Origin: Bordetella parapertussis
GTDB lineage: Bacteria > Pseudomonadota > Gammaproteobacteria > Burkholderiales > Burkholderiaceae_A
Length of the DNA: 64,000 nt
Direction: 5' to 3'
NCBI GenBank assembly: GCA_945862305.1
Contig: CAMAXF010000007.1
Location: forward strand, 1 to 64,000
Below, in pieces: positions 19,005 to 31,135 of the stretch. The notes below the pieces were generated by a model. It was not told the DNA's origin, ran no database searches, and worked only from the letters and a program-made list of their open reading frames with translations. Within the stretch, counting starts at the first letter, position 1. Each line of letters opens with the position of its first letter. The translations under genes and the position numbers were made by a program.

Positions 19005-19042
19005 CGAGGCGCGCTTTGCGGGTTGTCGGTGGTCGCCATCGG

Positions 19043-22886
<3,844 letters not shown>

Positions 22887-22892
22887 TCACCA

Positions 22893-23255
22893 ATGATCAA
22901 ACTGCCCCGTGGCCTGCGTTGGCCAAGCGTGTCGGGCTGGTTGTTCTTGGGGGTGTTGTCCCTGCAGTTTCCCTTGTGGTTTGGGCAGGGTGGTTGGATT
23001 CAGGTCTGGAAGATGCAGGCCGACCACGACGAGCGGCTTGAGCGCATTGCCGCCCAGCGGTCAGAGATTCAGGAGTTGGAGGCCGAGGTGCGAGACCTTC
23101 AGTCGGGACTGGTTGCTGCCGAGGAGCGCGCCCGCTATGAGATGGGCCTGATGCGCCCCGGGGAGCGCTTCGTGCAGGTCTCGGACCGCCTGGCGACTAC
23201 TGCGGGGTCTGGGGCCCCGGCCGCGTCGACTGCTCCGCCGGCAAAGGATCGTTAA
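22893..23255 (+). CDS. ftsB: Cell division protein FtsB
   Basis: Bitopic divisome protein that forms a coiled-coil complex with FtsL and FtsQ. The 120-aa product has a short cytoplasmic start, one transmembrane helix (about residues 14-32, including WLFLGVLSLQFPLWFG) and a heptad-rich periplasmic segment (about 40-80). It ends with a Ala/Ser/Pro tail. It follows eno directly, as in E. coli. Its 3' end overlaps the convergent hslO gene by 59 bp. Confidence 0.92.
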   Translation: MIKLPRGLRWPSVSGWLFLGVLSLQFPLWFGQGGWIQVWKMQADHDERLERIAAQRSEIQELEAEVRDLQSGLVAAEERARYEMGLMRPGERFVQVSDRLATTAGSGAPAASTAPPAKDR

Positions 23256-24147
23256 AGAGCCTGGCGCAGTCCACTGCGTCGAACTGGTAGGGCGTGTTGC
23301 AGAAGTCGCAGGTGACGGTCACCGAGGGCTGCTCCGAGAGAAGGGAGGCAACCTCTTCGGTTCCGAGCATGGTGAGCATGCGTCCCACGCGGGCTCGGTT
23401 ACAGGGGCATTCGAATTTGGGCTGACGCTCCTCGAGAAGCCGGGCCGATTCATCCCAAAAGAGCCTGTGCATGACCGTGAGCAGGTCTTCCTGAATCAGT
23501 TCCTCCGCACGCAAGGTGTCGGCCAGCAGGCCCAGTCGTCGCCAGGTCTCGTCCCGGTCGGATGCCGCCCCGGCGCCACTGCCCCCCTCTTGGGGCATCT
23601 GCTGCAGAAGCAGGCCGGCCACTCCGTCTGCCTGTGCAAAAAGCCAGAGCCGAGAGGGCAGTTGTTCCGACTGCATCATGTACGACTCCATGGCGGCCGA
23701 GAGGGACTCACCCACAAAAGACACAATGCCCTGGTAGGGCTGCTGGTGCGGCTGCATCGGGTCGAGGATGAGGCTGAAGCGGCCCAGCCCTGACTGGTTG
23801 ATGAGCTCCCGCAGCGAGGCCGAGGCCCCGATGGCCGCATCGCTTGCAAGCTTCACGGTGCTTCGAAGGCCCATGCCGGCATTGCACTCCGCCACTGCGA
23901 GCCGCACGGGCCCATCTCCATGAATTTGCAGGGTGACGGAGCCCTCGTACTTCAGTGAGGCGCTCAGCAGCGCGCTGGCCGCCGTCATCTCACCGAGCAG
24001 TGCGAGCACGGGCGCCTTCTCCTGCGGATGCCGAACACAGATGTCACGCCAACTGTGGTGGAGCCGAACCGCGTGCACGCGGGCGTTGGCCGCGGGGATC
24101 AGCAGGCGCACCAGCTGGTCGTGCTCGGGCCTTGGTGTGCTGGTCAT
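23197..24147 (-). CDS. hslO: Redox-regulated chaperone Hsp33
   Basis: Holdase activated by oxidation of a zinc centre. The 316-aa protein carries the four zinc cysteines at the C-terminus: Cys247 and Cys249 (CPC) and Cys280 and Cys283 (CDFC). The N-terminal core includes ASALLSASLKYEGSVTLQ and GDGPVRLAVAEC. It extends about 30 residues past the zinc centre and overlaps the end of ftsB on the opposite strand. Its start overlaps the carbonic anhydrase stop by 4 bp, so the two are probably an operon. Confidence 0.95.
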   Translation of the reverse strand: MTSTPRPEHDQLVRLLIPAANARVHAVRLHHSWRDICVRHPQEKAPVLALLGEMTAASALLSASLKYEGSVTLQIHGDGPVRLAVAECNAGMGLRSTVKLASDAAIGASASLRELINQSGLGRFSLILDPMQPHQQPYQGIVSFVGESLSAAMESYMMQSEQLPSRLWLFAQADGVAGLLLQQMPQEGGSGAGAASDRDETWRRLGLLADTLRAEELIQEDLLTVMHRLFWDESARLLEERQPKFECPCNRARVGRMLTMLGTEEVASLLSEQPSVTVTCDFCNTPYQFDAVDCARLFNDPLPAEQSTRPGPQTPQ

Positions 24148-24671
24148 GGGGAGATCTCCTCGCAGGCCGATCGGAATCGTTCGCCGCGCTCGACATAGCC
24201 CCTCGCAATGGCTTGAATCATCTCGATTTCATCCGGGCGCAGGCTGCGCACGACCTTGCCAGGGCTGCCCAGGACCATGCTGCCGGGCGGAATCACGGTA
24301 CCAGCCGTGATGAGGGCACCCGCCCCGATGATGCAGTGGGTGCCGATCTGGGCGCCGTTGAGGATGATGGCCTGGATGCCAATAAGGCTTTCATCCTCGA
24401 TGGTGCAGCCGTGGACCATGGCCTGGTGGCCAATCGTGACGCGCTCACCCACCGTGATGGGAAATCCGGGGTCGGCATGCAGAACTGCGCCATCTTGAAT
24501 GTTGGTGCCCGCACCAATCTGGAGCAGGTCGTTGTCTCCGCGCAGCACGGCGTTGAACCAGACGGTGGTGTTGGCCGCAAGGGCCACGTGGCCCACGACC
24601 TGGGCGCCCGGCGCAATGTAGGTGGTTTCGTGAATCTGGGGGCGGTCTGCCCCGAGGCAGTGAATGGGCAT
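24144..24671 (-). CDS. Gamma-carbonic anhydrase family protein
   Basis: A 175-aa left-handed beta-helix protein with hexapeptide repeats through most of its length. Zinc-binding histidines match the family: one in VLHADPG and two in GHQAMVHG. Related proteins include YrdA, PaaY and CaiE; several have weak or no carbonic anhydrase activity, so the reaction is uncertain. It lies directly upstream of hslO in the same operon and divergent from the PHP phosphatase gene. Confidence 0.9.
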   Translation of the reverse strand: MPIHCLGADRPQIHETTYIAPGAQVVGHVALAANTTVWFNAVLRGDNDLLQIGAGTNIQDGAVLHADPGFPITVGERVTIGHQAMVHGCTIEDESLIGIQAIILNGAQIGTHCIIGAGALITAGTVIPPGSMVLGSPGKVVRSLRPDEIEMIQAIARGYVERGERFRSACEEISP

Positions 24672-24718
24672 GGTGAATCGCCTTAGACGATGGGGGCGGA
24701 ATCCGAGACAATAGCAAG

Positions 24719-25567
24719 ATGGTTCCTCACGATATCAATGTCGATCTCCACATGCACTCCACCGCCTCCGACGGTGTGGTGGCACCCTCCGAACTGGCCG
24801 CCCGCGGGCGGGCCAATGGCCTGAGCCTCATGGCGCTCACCGACCACGACACCTTGGATGGCCTGGCCGAGGCCAAGGCCTCTGCGCTCGACCACGGCAT
24901 TGGCTTTGTCTCGGGCGTGGAAATCTCCGTCACTTGGGGTGGCGAGACCCTCCACCTGGTGGGCTTGGGCTTTGATGAGACCCATCCGGCCCTGGCTGGA
25001 AACCTGCGTGCCATGCAGGACACTCGCTTTGAGCGGGCCCAGCGCATGGATGCCGGCCTTGTGGCCAAGGGCATCCCCTCGGTGCTCGAGGATGCGCTGG
25101 CCCTGGCTGGAAAGCCGAACCTGCTGAGCCGCGCACATTTCGCCCGGGCCTTGGTGGCCCGTGGGGTCTGCACCCACATGCAGGATGTCTTCGACCGCTA
25201 CCTCACCCCCAACAAGCCAGGCTATGTGCCCCATCAGTGGGCTGGCCTGGGCGATGCCATGGGCTGGATACAGGCTGCAGGGGGAACGCCGGTGCTCGCG
25301 CACCCCGCGCGCTACAAACTCTCGGCCACCGCCCACTGGGCCCTCATGCAGGAATTCATTGGCCTTGGCGGACAGGCCATCGAGGTCGCCACAGGCAGCC
25401 ATGGCCAGGAGGAGATCCGTCGCTACCAGCGGCTGTCGATCGAACTGGGCCTGAAGGCCTCGCGTGGCAGCGACTTTCATTGCCCCACCGAGAGCCGGTG
25501 CGATGTAGGCCGTGCACCAGCCCTGCCAGACGGCACCGCGCCGCTCTGGGCAGACTGGCTGCCCTGA
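24719..25567 (+). CDS. rnm: PHP-domain phosphoesterase (RNase AM / nucleoside bisphosphatase type)
   Basis: A 282-aa protein of the YciV/RNase AM group, which trims 5' ends of RNAs and hydrolyses 3',5'-nucleoside bisphosphates. The metal-binding residues are seen in order: DLHMHSTASDG, TDHDT, GVEIS, LAHPAR and GSDFH. The family is cytosolic. The start at 24719 sits 47 bp from the divergent carbonic anhydrase gene. trpS follows 15 bp after the stop; this neighbourhood is also seen in other proteobacteria. Confidence 0.9.
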   Translation: MVPHDINVDLHMHSTASDGVVAPSELAARGRANGLSLMALTDHDTLDGLAEAKASALDHGIGFVSGVEISVTWGGETLHLVGLGFDETHPALAGNLRAMQDTRFERAQRMDAGLVAKGIPSVLEDALALAGKPNLLSRAHFARALVARGVCTHMQDVFDRYLTPNKPGYVPHQWAGLGDAMGWIQAAGGTPVLAHPARYKLSATAHWALMQEFIGLGGQAIEVATGSHGQEEIRRYQRLSIELGLKASRGSDFHCPTESRCDVGRAPALPDGTAPLWADWLP

Positions 25568-25582
25568 TAGAATCGGGGCTCT

Positions 25583-26785
25583 ATGTATCCCCAACGCGTC
25601 CTCTCGGGCATGAGGCCCACAGGTGCCTTGCACCTGGGCCACTACCATGGGGTGTTGAAGAACTGGGTTCGGCTGCAGGCAGAGTACGAATGCCTGTTTT
25701 TCGTGGCCGACTGGCATGCCCTCACCACCCACTATGAAGACCCATCCGTCATTGGCGAGAGTGTCTGGGAGATGGTCATCGACTGGCTGGCCGCGGGGGT
25801 GGATCCGTCCCAGTCCACGCTCTTCATTCAGTCCCGCGTGCCCGAGCATGCCGAGCTGCATCTCTTGCTCTCGATGTGCACCCCCCTGGGATGGCTCGAG
25901 CGTGTGCCCACCTACAAAGACCAGCAGGAACGCCTCTCGGAGAAAGACCTCTCCACCTACGGCTTTCTGGGCTACCCGCTGCTGCAGTCGGCCGACATCC
26001 TGATCTACCGCGCAGGCCAGGTGCCCGTGGGAGAAGATCAGGTCCCCCACATCGAACTCACCCGAGAGGTGGCCCGGCGCTTTAACCACCTCTACGGCCG
26101 CGAGCCAGGCTTTGAGGAAAAGGCCGAGCAGGCGGCCAAGAAGCTCGGAGGCAAGCGGGCCAAACTATTGCTCGAGCTCCGAACCCGTTTCCAGGAGCAG
26201 GGCGATGAAGAAGCCTTGGCCCAGGCACGCTCCATTCTGCAAGACACCCAAAACCTCACGGTTGACGATCGTGAGCGCCTGTTTGGCTACCTCGAGGGGG
26301 CGCGGCGTCTCATTCTGGTGGAGCCGCAGGCGCTGCTCACCGAGGCCTCGCGCATGCCTGGTCTCGATGGCCAGAAGATGTCCAAGAGTTACGGCAACAC
26401 CATCGCCATGCGTGAAGACCCAGACCAGGTGGTGAAACGCATTCGAACCATGCCCACCGACCCGGCACGGGTTCGTCGGCACGACCCTGGTCAGCCCGAT
26501 CGTTGCCCCGTCTGGGCCTTTCATCAGGTCTATTCCGACGATGAGCAACAGAAGTGGATTCGCGAGGGCTGTGAGTCGGCAGGCATCGGCTGCCTCGACT
26601 GCAAGCAGCCCCTCATCGATGCCGTACTCAAGGAACAGGCCATTTTTTTGGCGCGGGCCAAGCCCTATGAGGACGACCTCGACCTGGTGAAGAATATTGT
26701 TGCGGATGGCTGTGAGCGGGCACGAGATTTGGCCCGCCAGACCATGCGAGATGTCCGTGAGGCCATGGGCCTCGATTTCTCATAG
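25583..26785 (+). CDS. trpS: Tryptophanyl-tRNA synthetase
   Basis: Charges tRNA-Trp. The class I signature is GALHLGHYHG near residue 17 and KMSKSYGN near residue 266. At 400 aa it is about 65 residues longer than the E. coli enzyme; the extra sequence lies between the core and KMSKS (roughly residues 175-245, Lys/Glu/Gln-rich). Betaproteobacterial TrpS proteins are often of this length. A TAGAAT hexamer at 25568-25573 might serve as a -10, although no convincing -35 is seen. Confidence 0.96.
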   Translation: MYPQRVLSGMRPTGALHLGHYHGVLKNWVRLQAEYECLFFVADWHALTTHYEDPSVIGESVWEMVIDWLAAGVDPSQSTLFIQSRVPEHAELHLLLSMCTPLGWLERVPTYKDQQERLSEKDLSTYGFLGYPLLQSADILIYRAGQVPVGEDQVPHIELTREVARRFNHLYGREPGFEEKAEQAAKKLGGKRAKLLLELRTRFQEQGDEEALAQARSILQDTQNLTVDDRERLFGYLEGARRLILVEPQALLTEASRMPGLDGQKMSKSYGNTIAMREDPDQVVKRIRTMPTDPARVRRHDPGQPDRCPVWAFHQVYSDDEQQKWIREGCESAGIGCLDCKQPLIDAVLKEQAIFLARAKPYEDDLDLVKNIVADGCERARDLARQTMRDVREAMGLDFS

Positions 26786-26806
26786 CGTGCAAGGAGTGCG
26801 TGTCTC

Positions 26807-27691
26807 ATGAACCCCATCGTCGGTAGCCTGGTGGCCATCGTGACCCCGATGAAGGCCGATGGAAGCCTTGATCTGGCTGCCTTTCGGGCCCTGATCGATT
26901 GGCATGTGGCCAGCGGCACGCATGGCATTGTGGCCGTGGGCACGACGGGCGAGTCTCCCACGGTGGATGTCGACGAACACCTGAAGCTCATTCAGGTCGC
27001 CGTGGAGCAGGCCGCGGGTCGCATTCCTGTGATTGCGGGCACGGGGGCCAATGCCACTGCCGAGGCCATCGAACTGACTCGAGAGGCCCATCGCCTTGGG
27101 GCCCAGGCCTCCCTGCAGGTGGTGCCCTACTACAACAAGCCCACCCAGGAAGGCCTCTACCAGCACTTCCGAGCGGTGGCCGAGGCCGTGCCGATGCCGC
27201 ACATTCTCTACAACGTGCCTGGCCGCACGGTGGCCGACCTCGCCCACGACACCACCATTCGGCTGGCCCAGATCCCCAACATCGTGGGCATCAAGGACGC
27301 CACAGGCAATCTTGAGCGAGGCCAGTGGCTCATCCGTGAGGCGCCCGCGCATTTCAGTGTCTACAGCGGAGACGACCCCACCGCACCGCTGCTCATGCTC
27401 ATGGGGGGCAAGGGCAACATCTCGGTCACGGCCAATGTGCTGCCCAAAGAGATGGCCACGCTCTGCGAGGCGGCCTTGGCCGGCGATGCCCGTGCTGTCG
27501 CAAAACAGAACCTCGCCCTCATGCCGGTCCACCGGGCCATGTTCTGTGAGGCCAACCCCATCCCCGTGAAGTGGGCCCTGTATCGCATGGGCCGCATGGA
27601 GGCGGGGGTTCGTCTGCCCTTGGTGGCGCCATCCGCGGGCGCCCAAGAAATCATTTTGTCAGCGCTGCGCGCGCATGGAGTTTGTTCATGA
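26807..27691 (+). CDS. dapA: 4-hydroxy-tetrahydrodipicolinate synthase
   Basis: First step of the DAP/lysine branch: condensation of pyruvate with aspartate semialdehyde. The 294-aa TIM-barrel aldolase has Tyr in YNVPGRT and the Schiff-base Lys in VGIKDATGN, plus the GTTGESPT loop. lysC, which feeds the same pathway, is at 41358. It overlaps the bamC start by 4 bp (ATGA); dapA-nlpB is a classic pair. Confidence 0.97.
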   Translation: MNPIVGSLVAIVTPMKADGSLDLAAFRALIDWHVASGTHGIVAVGTTGESPTVDVDEHLKLIQVAVEQAAGRIPVIAGTGANATAEAIELTREAHRLGAQASLQVVPYYNKPTQEGLYQHFRAVAEAVPMPHILYNVPGRTVADLAHDTTIRLAQIPNIVGIKDATGNLERGQWLIREAPAHFSVYSGDDPTAPLLMLMGGKGNISVTANVLPKEMATLCEAALAGDARAVAKQNLALMPVHRAMFCEANPIPVKWALYRMGRMEAGVRLPLVAPSAGAQEIILSALRAHGVCS

Positions 27692-28794
27692 ATCGTTTTC
27701 GTCTGTCGGTTGTGTCCTTCTGCAGCCTTGCTCTGCTGACGGGCTGCGGTGTGCTCGGCGGCAAAGACATGGATTACCAGTCCGCTGCCAAGCGAGAGAC
27801 GCCCCTCGAGGTGCCGCCCGATCTGGTGCGGCCGGCCAAGGATGAACGCTTTGCGCTTCCCGCTTCGGGCGTGGCCAGCCGCGCGGAGTTCGAGCGCCAA
27901 CAGAGTGGCGGCCCTCGCCCGGCTGCAGCCGCACCGGTGCTCCCAGCTGTGAGCGGCATGCGCATTGAGCGCATGGGCGAGCAGCGTGTGCTCATCGTGA
28001 ATCAGGCCCCCGAGAAGCTCTGGCCGGTGCTGCGCCAGTTCTGGCTCGATGCCGGCTTTGCGATTGCCACCGAGAGCCCCGAGACGGGCCTGCTCGAGAC
28101 GGACTGGGCCGAAGATCGCGCCAAGATCCCCGAGGACTTCCTTCGCCGAACCCTGGGCAAGGTCTTTGATCGCCTCTACGACACGGGCGAGCGAGACAAA
28201 TTTCGCATGCGGGTGGATCGCCTCGGCAGCGGGGAATCCGAAATTTCTGTGAGCCACCGTGGCCTGCTGGAGATTGCAAGCACCTCGGCGAGCGACAGCA
28301 AGACCACCTGGACGAATCGACCGTCCGACCGCCAGCTCGAGGCAGACTTCCTGCGGAGAATCATGCTCCGCCTTGGTGCCGACGAGAATCGCGCCAAGAG
28401 CCTGTTGGCCGAGGCAGCTCCTGCGGTGGCAGCAGCCAACATCTCTAAAACAGCGGCAGGCAGCCAGATCGATCTGGCGGAATCCTTCGATCGCGCCTGG
28501 CGCCGTGTGGGCGTGGCCATCGATCGACTCGGCTTCACGGTGGAAGACCGAGACCGTGCCAAGGGCATCTTCTATGTTCGCTACCGAGATCCGACCGCCC
28601 AGGTGGACGACAAGAAGGGTTTTTTTGGACGCCTCTTTTCCTCCAGCGCGTCGACCGATCCTGTGCAATACCAGGTCTCTGTGACCGGTCAGGCCAATCA
28701 GTCGGTCATTCGGGTGCTAAACAAGACCGGCCAGCCCATCAACGACGCCAATGCCCAGCGGGTGCTCACGGTTCTGTTCGAGCAGTTGAAGTAG
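27688..28794 (+). CDS. bamC: Outer-membrane assembly lipoprotein BamC (NlpB/DapX)
   Basis: A 368-aa lipoprotein of the BAM complex that inserts beta-barrel proteins. A signal peptide ends at the lipobox LLTGC near residue 21. Two helix-grip domains follow: one with [24 protein letters not shown] and one near the C-terminus with [15 protein letters not shown]. The ATG at 27688 overlaps the dapA stop; a longer frame upstream merely reads across dapA. Confidence 0.9.
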   Translation: MNRFRLSVVSFCSLALLTGCGVLGGKDMDYQSAAKRETPLEVPPDLVRPAKDERFALPASGVASRAEFERQQSGGPRPAAAAPVLPAVSGMRIERMGEQRVLIVNQAPEKLWPVLRQFWLDAGFAIATESPETGLLETDWAEDRAKIPEDFLRRTLGKVFDRLYDTGERDKFRMRVDRLGSGESEISVSHRGLLEIASTSASDSKTTWTNRPSDRQLEADFLRRIMLRLGADENRAKSLLAEAAPAVAAANISKTAAGSQIDLAESFDRAWRRVGVAIDRLGFTVEDRDRAKGIFYVRYRDPTAQVDDKKGFFGRLFSSSASTDPVQYQVSVTGQANQSVIRVLNKTGQPINDANAQRVLTVLFEQLK

Positions 28795-28799
28795 GCCGC

Positions 28800-29579
28800 G
28801 TGCGTTTCTGTAGCCTGAGCAGCGGCAGCGAGGGCAATGCCCTGCTGGTAGAGGCGCAGGCCAGCGGCGCTGCAACGGTGCGCTTTCTCGTTGACTGCGG
28901 GCTGGGTCTTCGGGAGGCAGAGGCAAGGCTCGCACAACGTGGCCTCTCTCCAGCCGAACTCGATTTTATTTATGTGACCCATGAGCACGGCGACCATATT
29001 GGTGGGGTCGCCAAGTTGGCTCGGGCCCACAACATTCCTGTCTTGGCCACGCATGGCACCGTGACAGCCGCGGGCCCCGACTTTTGGTCGGGTGTGTCGG
29101 TGGCCTGTGTGTCCTCGCATCGGTCTTTGCAGGTTGACGGCATCTCGATCAATCCCATTCCGGTCCCGCACGATGCGAGAGAGCCTGTGGCCTTGGTGCT
29201 TGAGGATGCGCAGCATCGCATGGCCATCGTGACGGACCTCGGCCACCAAACCCCTCACCTGACGGCCGCCTTGGAGGGCCTCGATGCCATCTTCTTGGAA
29301 TTTAACTACGACGAGACCCTGCTGCGGGAGGGCAACTATCCTGCGAGTCTCAAGAGCCGAATCGATGGGCCTTACGGGCATTTGTCGAACCGAGCCTCGG
29401 CCGAGGTCTTGTCAGTGGTCTGCTCGTCCCGCCTGCAGCATGTCATTGCTGCGCACCTCAGTCGACAGAACAACAGCCCTGAACTGGTGTTCGAGAGCGT
29501 GGCAGGGCTGGACCTGCAGCAGGCGCATTTCCGGTGCGCGTCTCAGCACGAGGGGCTCGACTGGGTGACGCTGTCCTGA
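28800..29579 (+). CDS. MBL-fold metallo-hydrolase (YycJ/WalJ type)
   Basis: A 259-aa metallo-beta-lactamase-fold hydrolase. The metal motif THEHGDHIGG (H-x-E-x-D-H rather than H-x-H-x-D-H) is the hallmark of the YycJ-like subgroup, which is close to exonucleases. Other ligands are probably the His in PVPHDAREP, the Asp in IVTDLGH and a His near the C-terminus in IAAHLS. The start is GTG at 28800. The gene follows bamC by 5 bp and ends before the terminator at 29605. The biological substrate is unknown. Confidence 0.87.
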   Translation: MRFCSLSSGSEGNALLVEAQASGAATVRFLVDCGLGLREAEARLAQRGLSPAELDFIYVTHEHGDHIGGVAKLARAHNIPVLATHGTVTAAGPDFWSGVSVACVSSHRSLQVDGISINPIPVPHDAREPVALVLEDAQHRMAIVTDLGHQTPHLTAALEGLDAIFLEFNYDETLLREGNYPASLKSRIDGPYGHLSNRASAEVLSVVCSSRLQHVIAAHLSRQNNSPELVFESVAGLDLQQAHFRCASQHEGLDWVTLS

Positions 29580-29604
29580 TCGGGTCACCACTCGATTGGG
29601 CAAC

Positions 29605-29634
29605 AAAAAAGGCAAGGTCACCCTTGCCTTTTTT
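29605..29634. terminator. Bidirectional intrinsic terminator
   Basis: A perfect 13-bp inverted repeat: AAAAAAGGCAAGG, a 4-base TCAC loop, then CCTTGCCTTTTTT. A-tract and T-tract flanks allow it to act on both strands. It sits between the convergent MBL gene and the small lipoprotein gene. Confidence 0.92.
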
Positions 29635-29650
29635 GATGAACAGCGATGAA

Positions 29651-29848
29651 TTACTTGGCTGGAGCAGCAGCAGGCGCGGCAGCGGGAGCAGCAGCAGGCG
29701 CAGCAGCGTCAGCAGGCTTCTGCTCGGTGGCTGCAGGAGCAGCGGCAGGAGCGGGTGCGGGAGCAGCGGCAGGAGCAGCTTCTTCTTTTTTGCCACATGC
29801 GGCCAGGCCAACAGCAAACAGGGCGGCCACGAGGATCGACTTGGTCAT
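29651..29848 (-). CDS. Small Ala/Pro-rich lipoprotein
   Basis: A 65-aa product with a short signal peptide, the lipobox GLAAC (Cys18), GKKEE, then a low-complexity tail of Ala-Ala-Pro repeats interrupted by TEQKPAD. The acylated Cys and Pro/Ala tail suggest a small outer-membrane lipoprotein, perhaps spacing the envelope. No catalytic motif is visible. It lies just upstream of the bidirectional terminator and downstream of nothing on its strand (promoter in 29849-29926). GC bias makes the opposite strand open as well, but the signal peptide favours this reading. Confidence 0.7.
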   Translation of the reverse strand: MTKSILVAALFAVGLAACGKKEEAAPAAAPAPAPAAAPAATEQKPADAAAPAAAPAAAPAAAPAK

Positions 29849-29926
29849 TTTTATTTCCTTGGATCAATGAGTGAGGTTATGGACAGTGGTGTTGCGCAAC
29901 AGCATTTCTGCAACATCCGACGCATA

Positions 29927-31135
29927 TCATAGCGTGTCTACTGGCCGCTTGGGGGATGAACGCCGGCGAAATTCGATGATTGCATCTAGAAACAACGACA
30001 AAAATATTTGAGCAATTGTTTCGTTTTCACTTATTGCGAGGCAGCAATCAGGGTTTAGTTCACGGTCGTTGGCCAGCGCCATGAGCTGCCGGCGGGCAAC
30101 GGTTCGCGCTGCCTTGCCCAGCGTGTCGAGTGCAAGCAGTTCGCCATTGGCCGCCGCCTGGCGCTTCCAGACGAGCAGTCGGACACCGGGCCGAAGCGCG
30201 AGCCGCTGGCCGCCTGCCAGTCGCTTGCGGAATGTTGTCAGGCTGATGGGCCGTGGGGGGTCCCAGAACACCTCGGGATGTGGCTCCGAGAGCTTGATGA
30301 GCAGGGCCCGTTGAAGGTCCGACCGCGTGGGCAGTTGGGCCTGCGCCTGCGTCAACAGGCTCTCCATCAGGGTCTCTGGGATCTCACCTGGCCGGCTGGT
30401 GGCCTTGAGCCAAGGGTCTGGTGCTGCCGCAGACGATGCGCTGGACTGCACATCGGCCCGCTGGGCAAAGGCCTCATCGGCCACCTGCAGCGGATCCACG
30501 GTGCGAAAGCCAACCGAGTAGGTCATGCACCCCGGTGTGCGTGCGGTGCCCCGATGGGCAACACCGGGTGGCAGGTAGAGCAAGTCGCCAGGCTCGCAGG
30601 CCCATGACTGCTCCGCCTCGAAGTGTTGAAGCACGCGCATGCTTGCAGATGGATCGAGCGTGGGGTCGAACGCGCGGGCGATCTCCCATTGTCGAACGCC
30701 TTGGGCCTGGATCAGGAAGACATCGTAGGAATCGACATGGGCGCCAATGCCGCCCCCCTCGGAGGCCAGGCTGATCATCAGATCGTCAAGCCGCGCCTCT
30801 GGAATGAATCGGAAGGCGTTGAGAAACTCGTCCGCGGCCTGGTCGGCCGTATTGATCTGCTGCACGAGAATCGTCCAATTGCGTCGCGAGGGTTTGGGCA
30901 GGCGGCTGGCGGGCAGGGGCCCTTGCAGCAGTCGGCCGTCGGGCAAGAGCAGGCGGCTGGGCAGTGCGCCCTCGTCAAAGAGCTTGAGCAGCCGGTCTGC
31001 GCTGACCGGTGGCTGCTCGGTGCGCCAGTGTGGGAAGGCAGCCTTCACAAACAAGGGCTTGCGCTGCCAGTGCCTTCGCATGAACTCGCTGGCGGTGAGG
31101 CCGCCCAGCCAGGGCAGGGGGCGGTGAATCTTCAA
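29927..31135 (-). CDS. Cupin/JmjC-like ribosomal oxygenase (RoxA/YcfD type)
   Basis: A 402-aa 2-oxoglutarate/Fe(II) oxygenase of the YcfD family; E. coli YcfD hydroxylates an arginine of ribosomal protein L16. The Fe-binding H-x-D is in [10 protein letters not shown] near residue 135, with the distal His in [10 protein letters not shown] near residue 197. The N-terminus [22 protein letters not shown] is diagnostic. The C-terminal winged-helix region is present. It overlaps the mutS stop by 4 bp. Confidence 0.88.
   Translation of the reverse strand: MKIHRPLPWLGGLTASEFMRRHWQRKPLFVKAAFPHWRTEQPPVSADRLLKLFDEGALPSRLLLPDGRLLQGPLPASRLPKPSRRNWTILVQQINTADQAADEFLNAFRFIPEARLDDLMISLASEGGGIGAHVDSYDVFLIQAQGVRQWEIARAFDPTLDPSASMRVLQHFEAEQSWACEPGDLLYLPPGVAHRGTARTPGCMTYSVGFRTVDPLQVADEAFAQRADVQSSASSAAAPDPWLKATSRPGEIPETLMESLLTQAQAQLPTRSDLQRALLIKLSEPHPEVFWDPPRPISLTTFRKRLAGGQRLALRPGVRLLVWKRQAAANGELLALDTLGKAARTVARRQLMALANDRELNPDCCLAISENETIAQIFLSLFLDAIIEFRRRSSPKRPVDTL

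Noticed and set aside
24683..26089. Long open frame on the minus strand, antisense to the PHP and trpS genes
   Set aside because: It covers two conserved plus-strand genes and its translation shows no domain.
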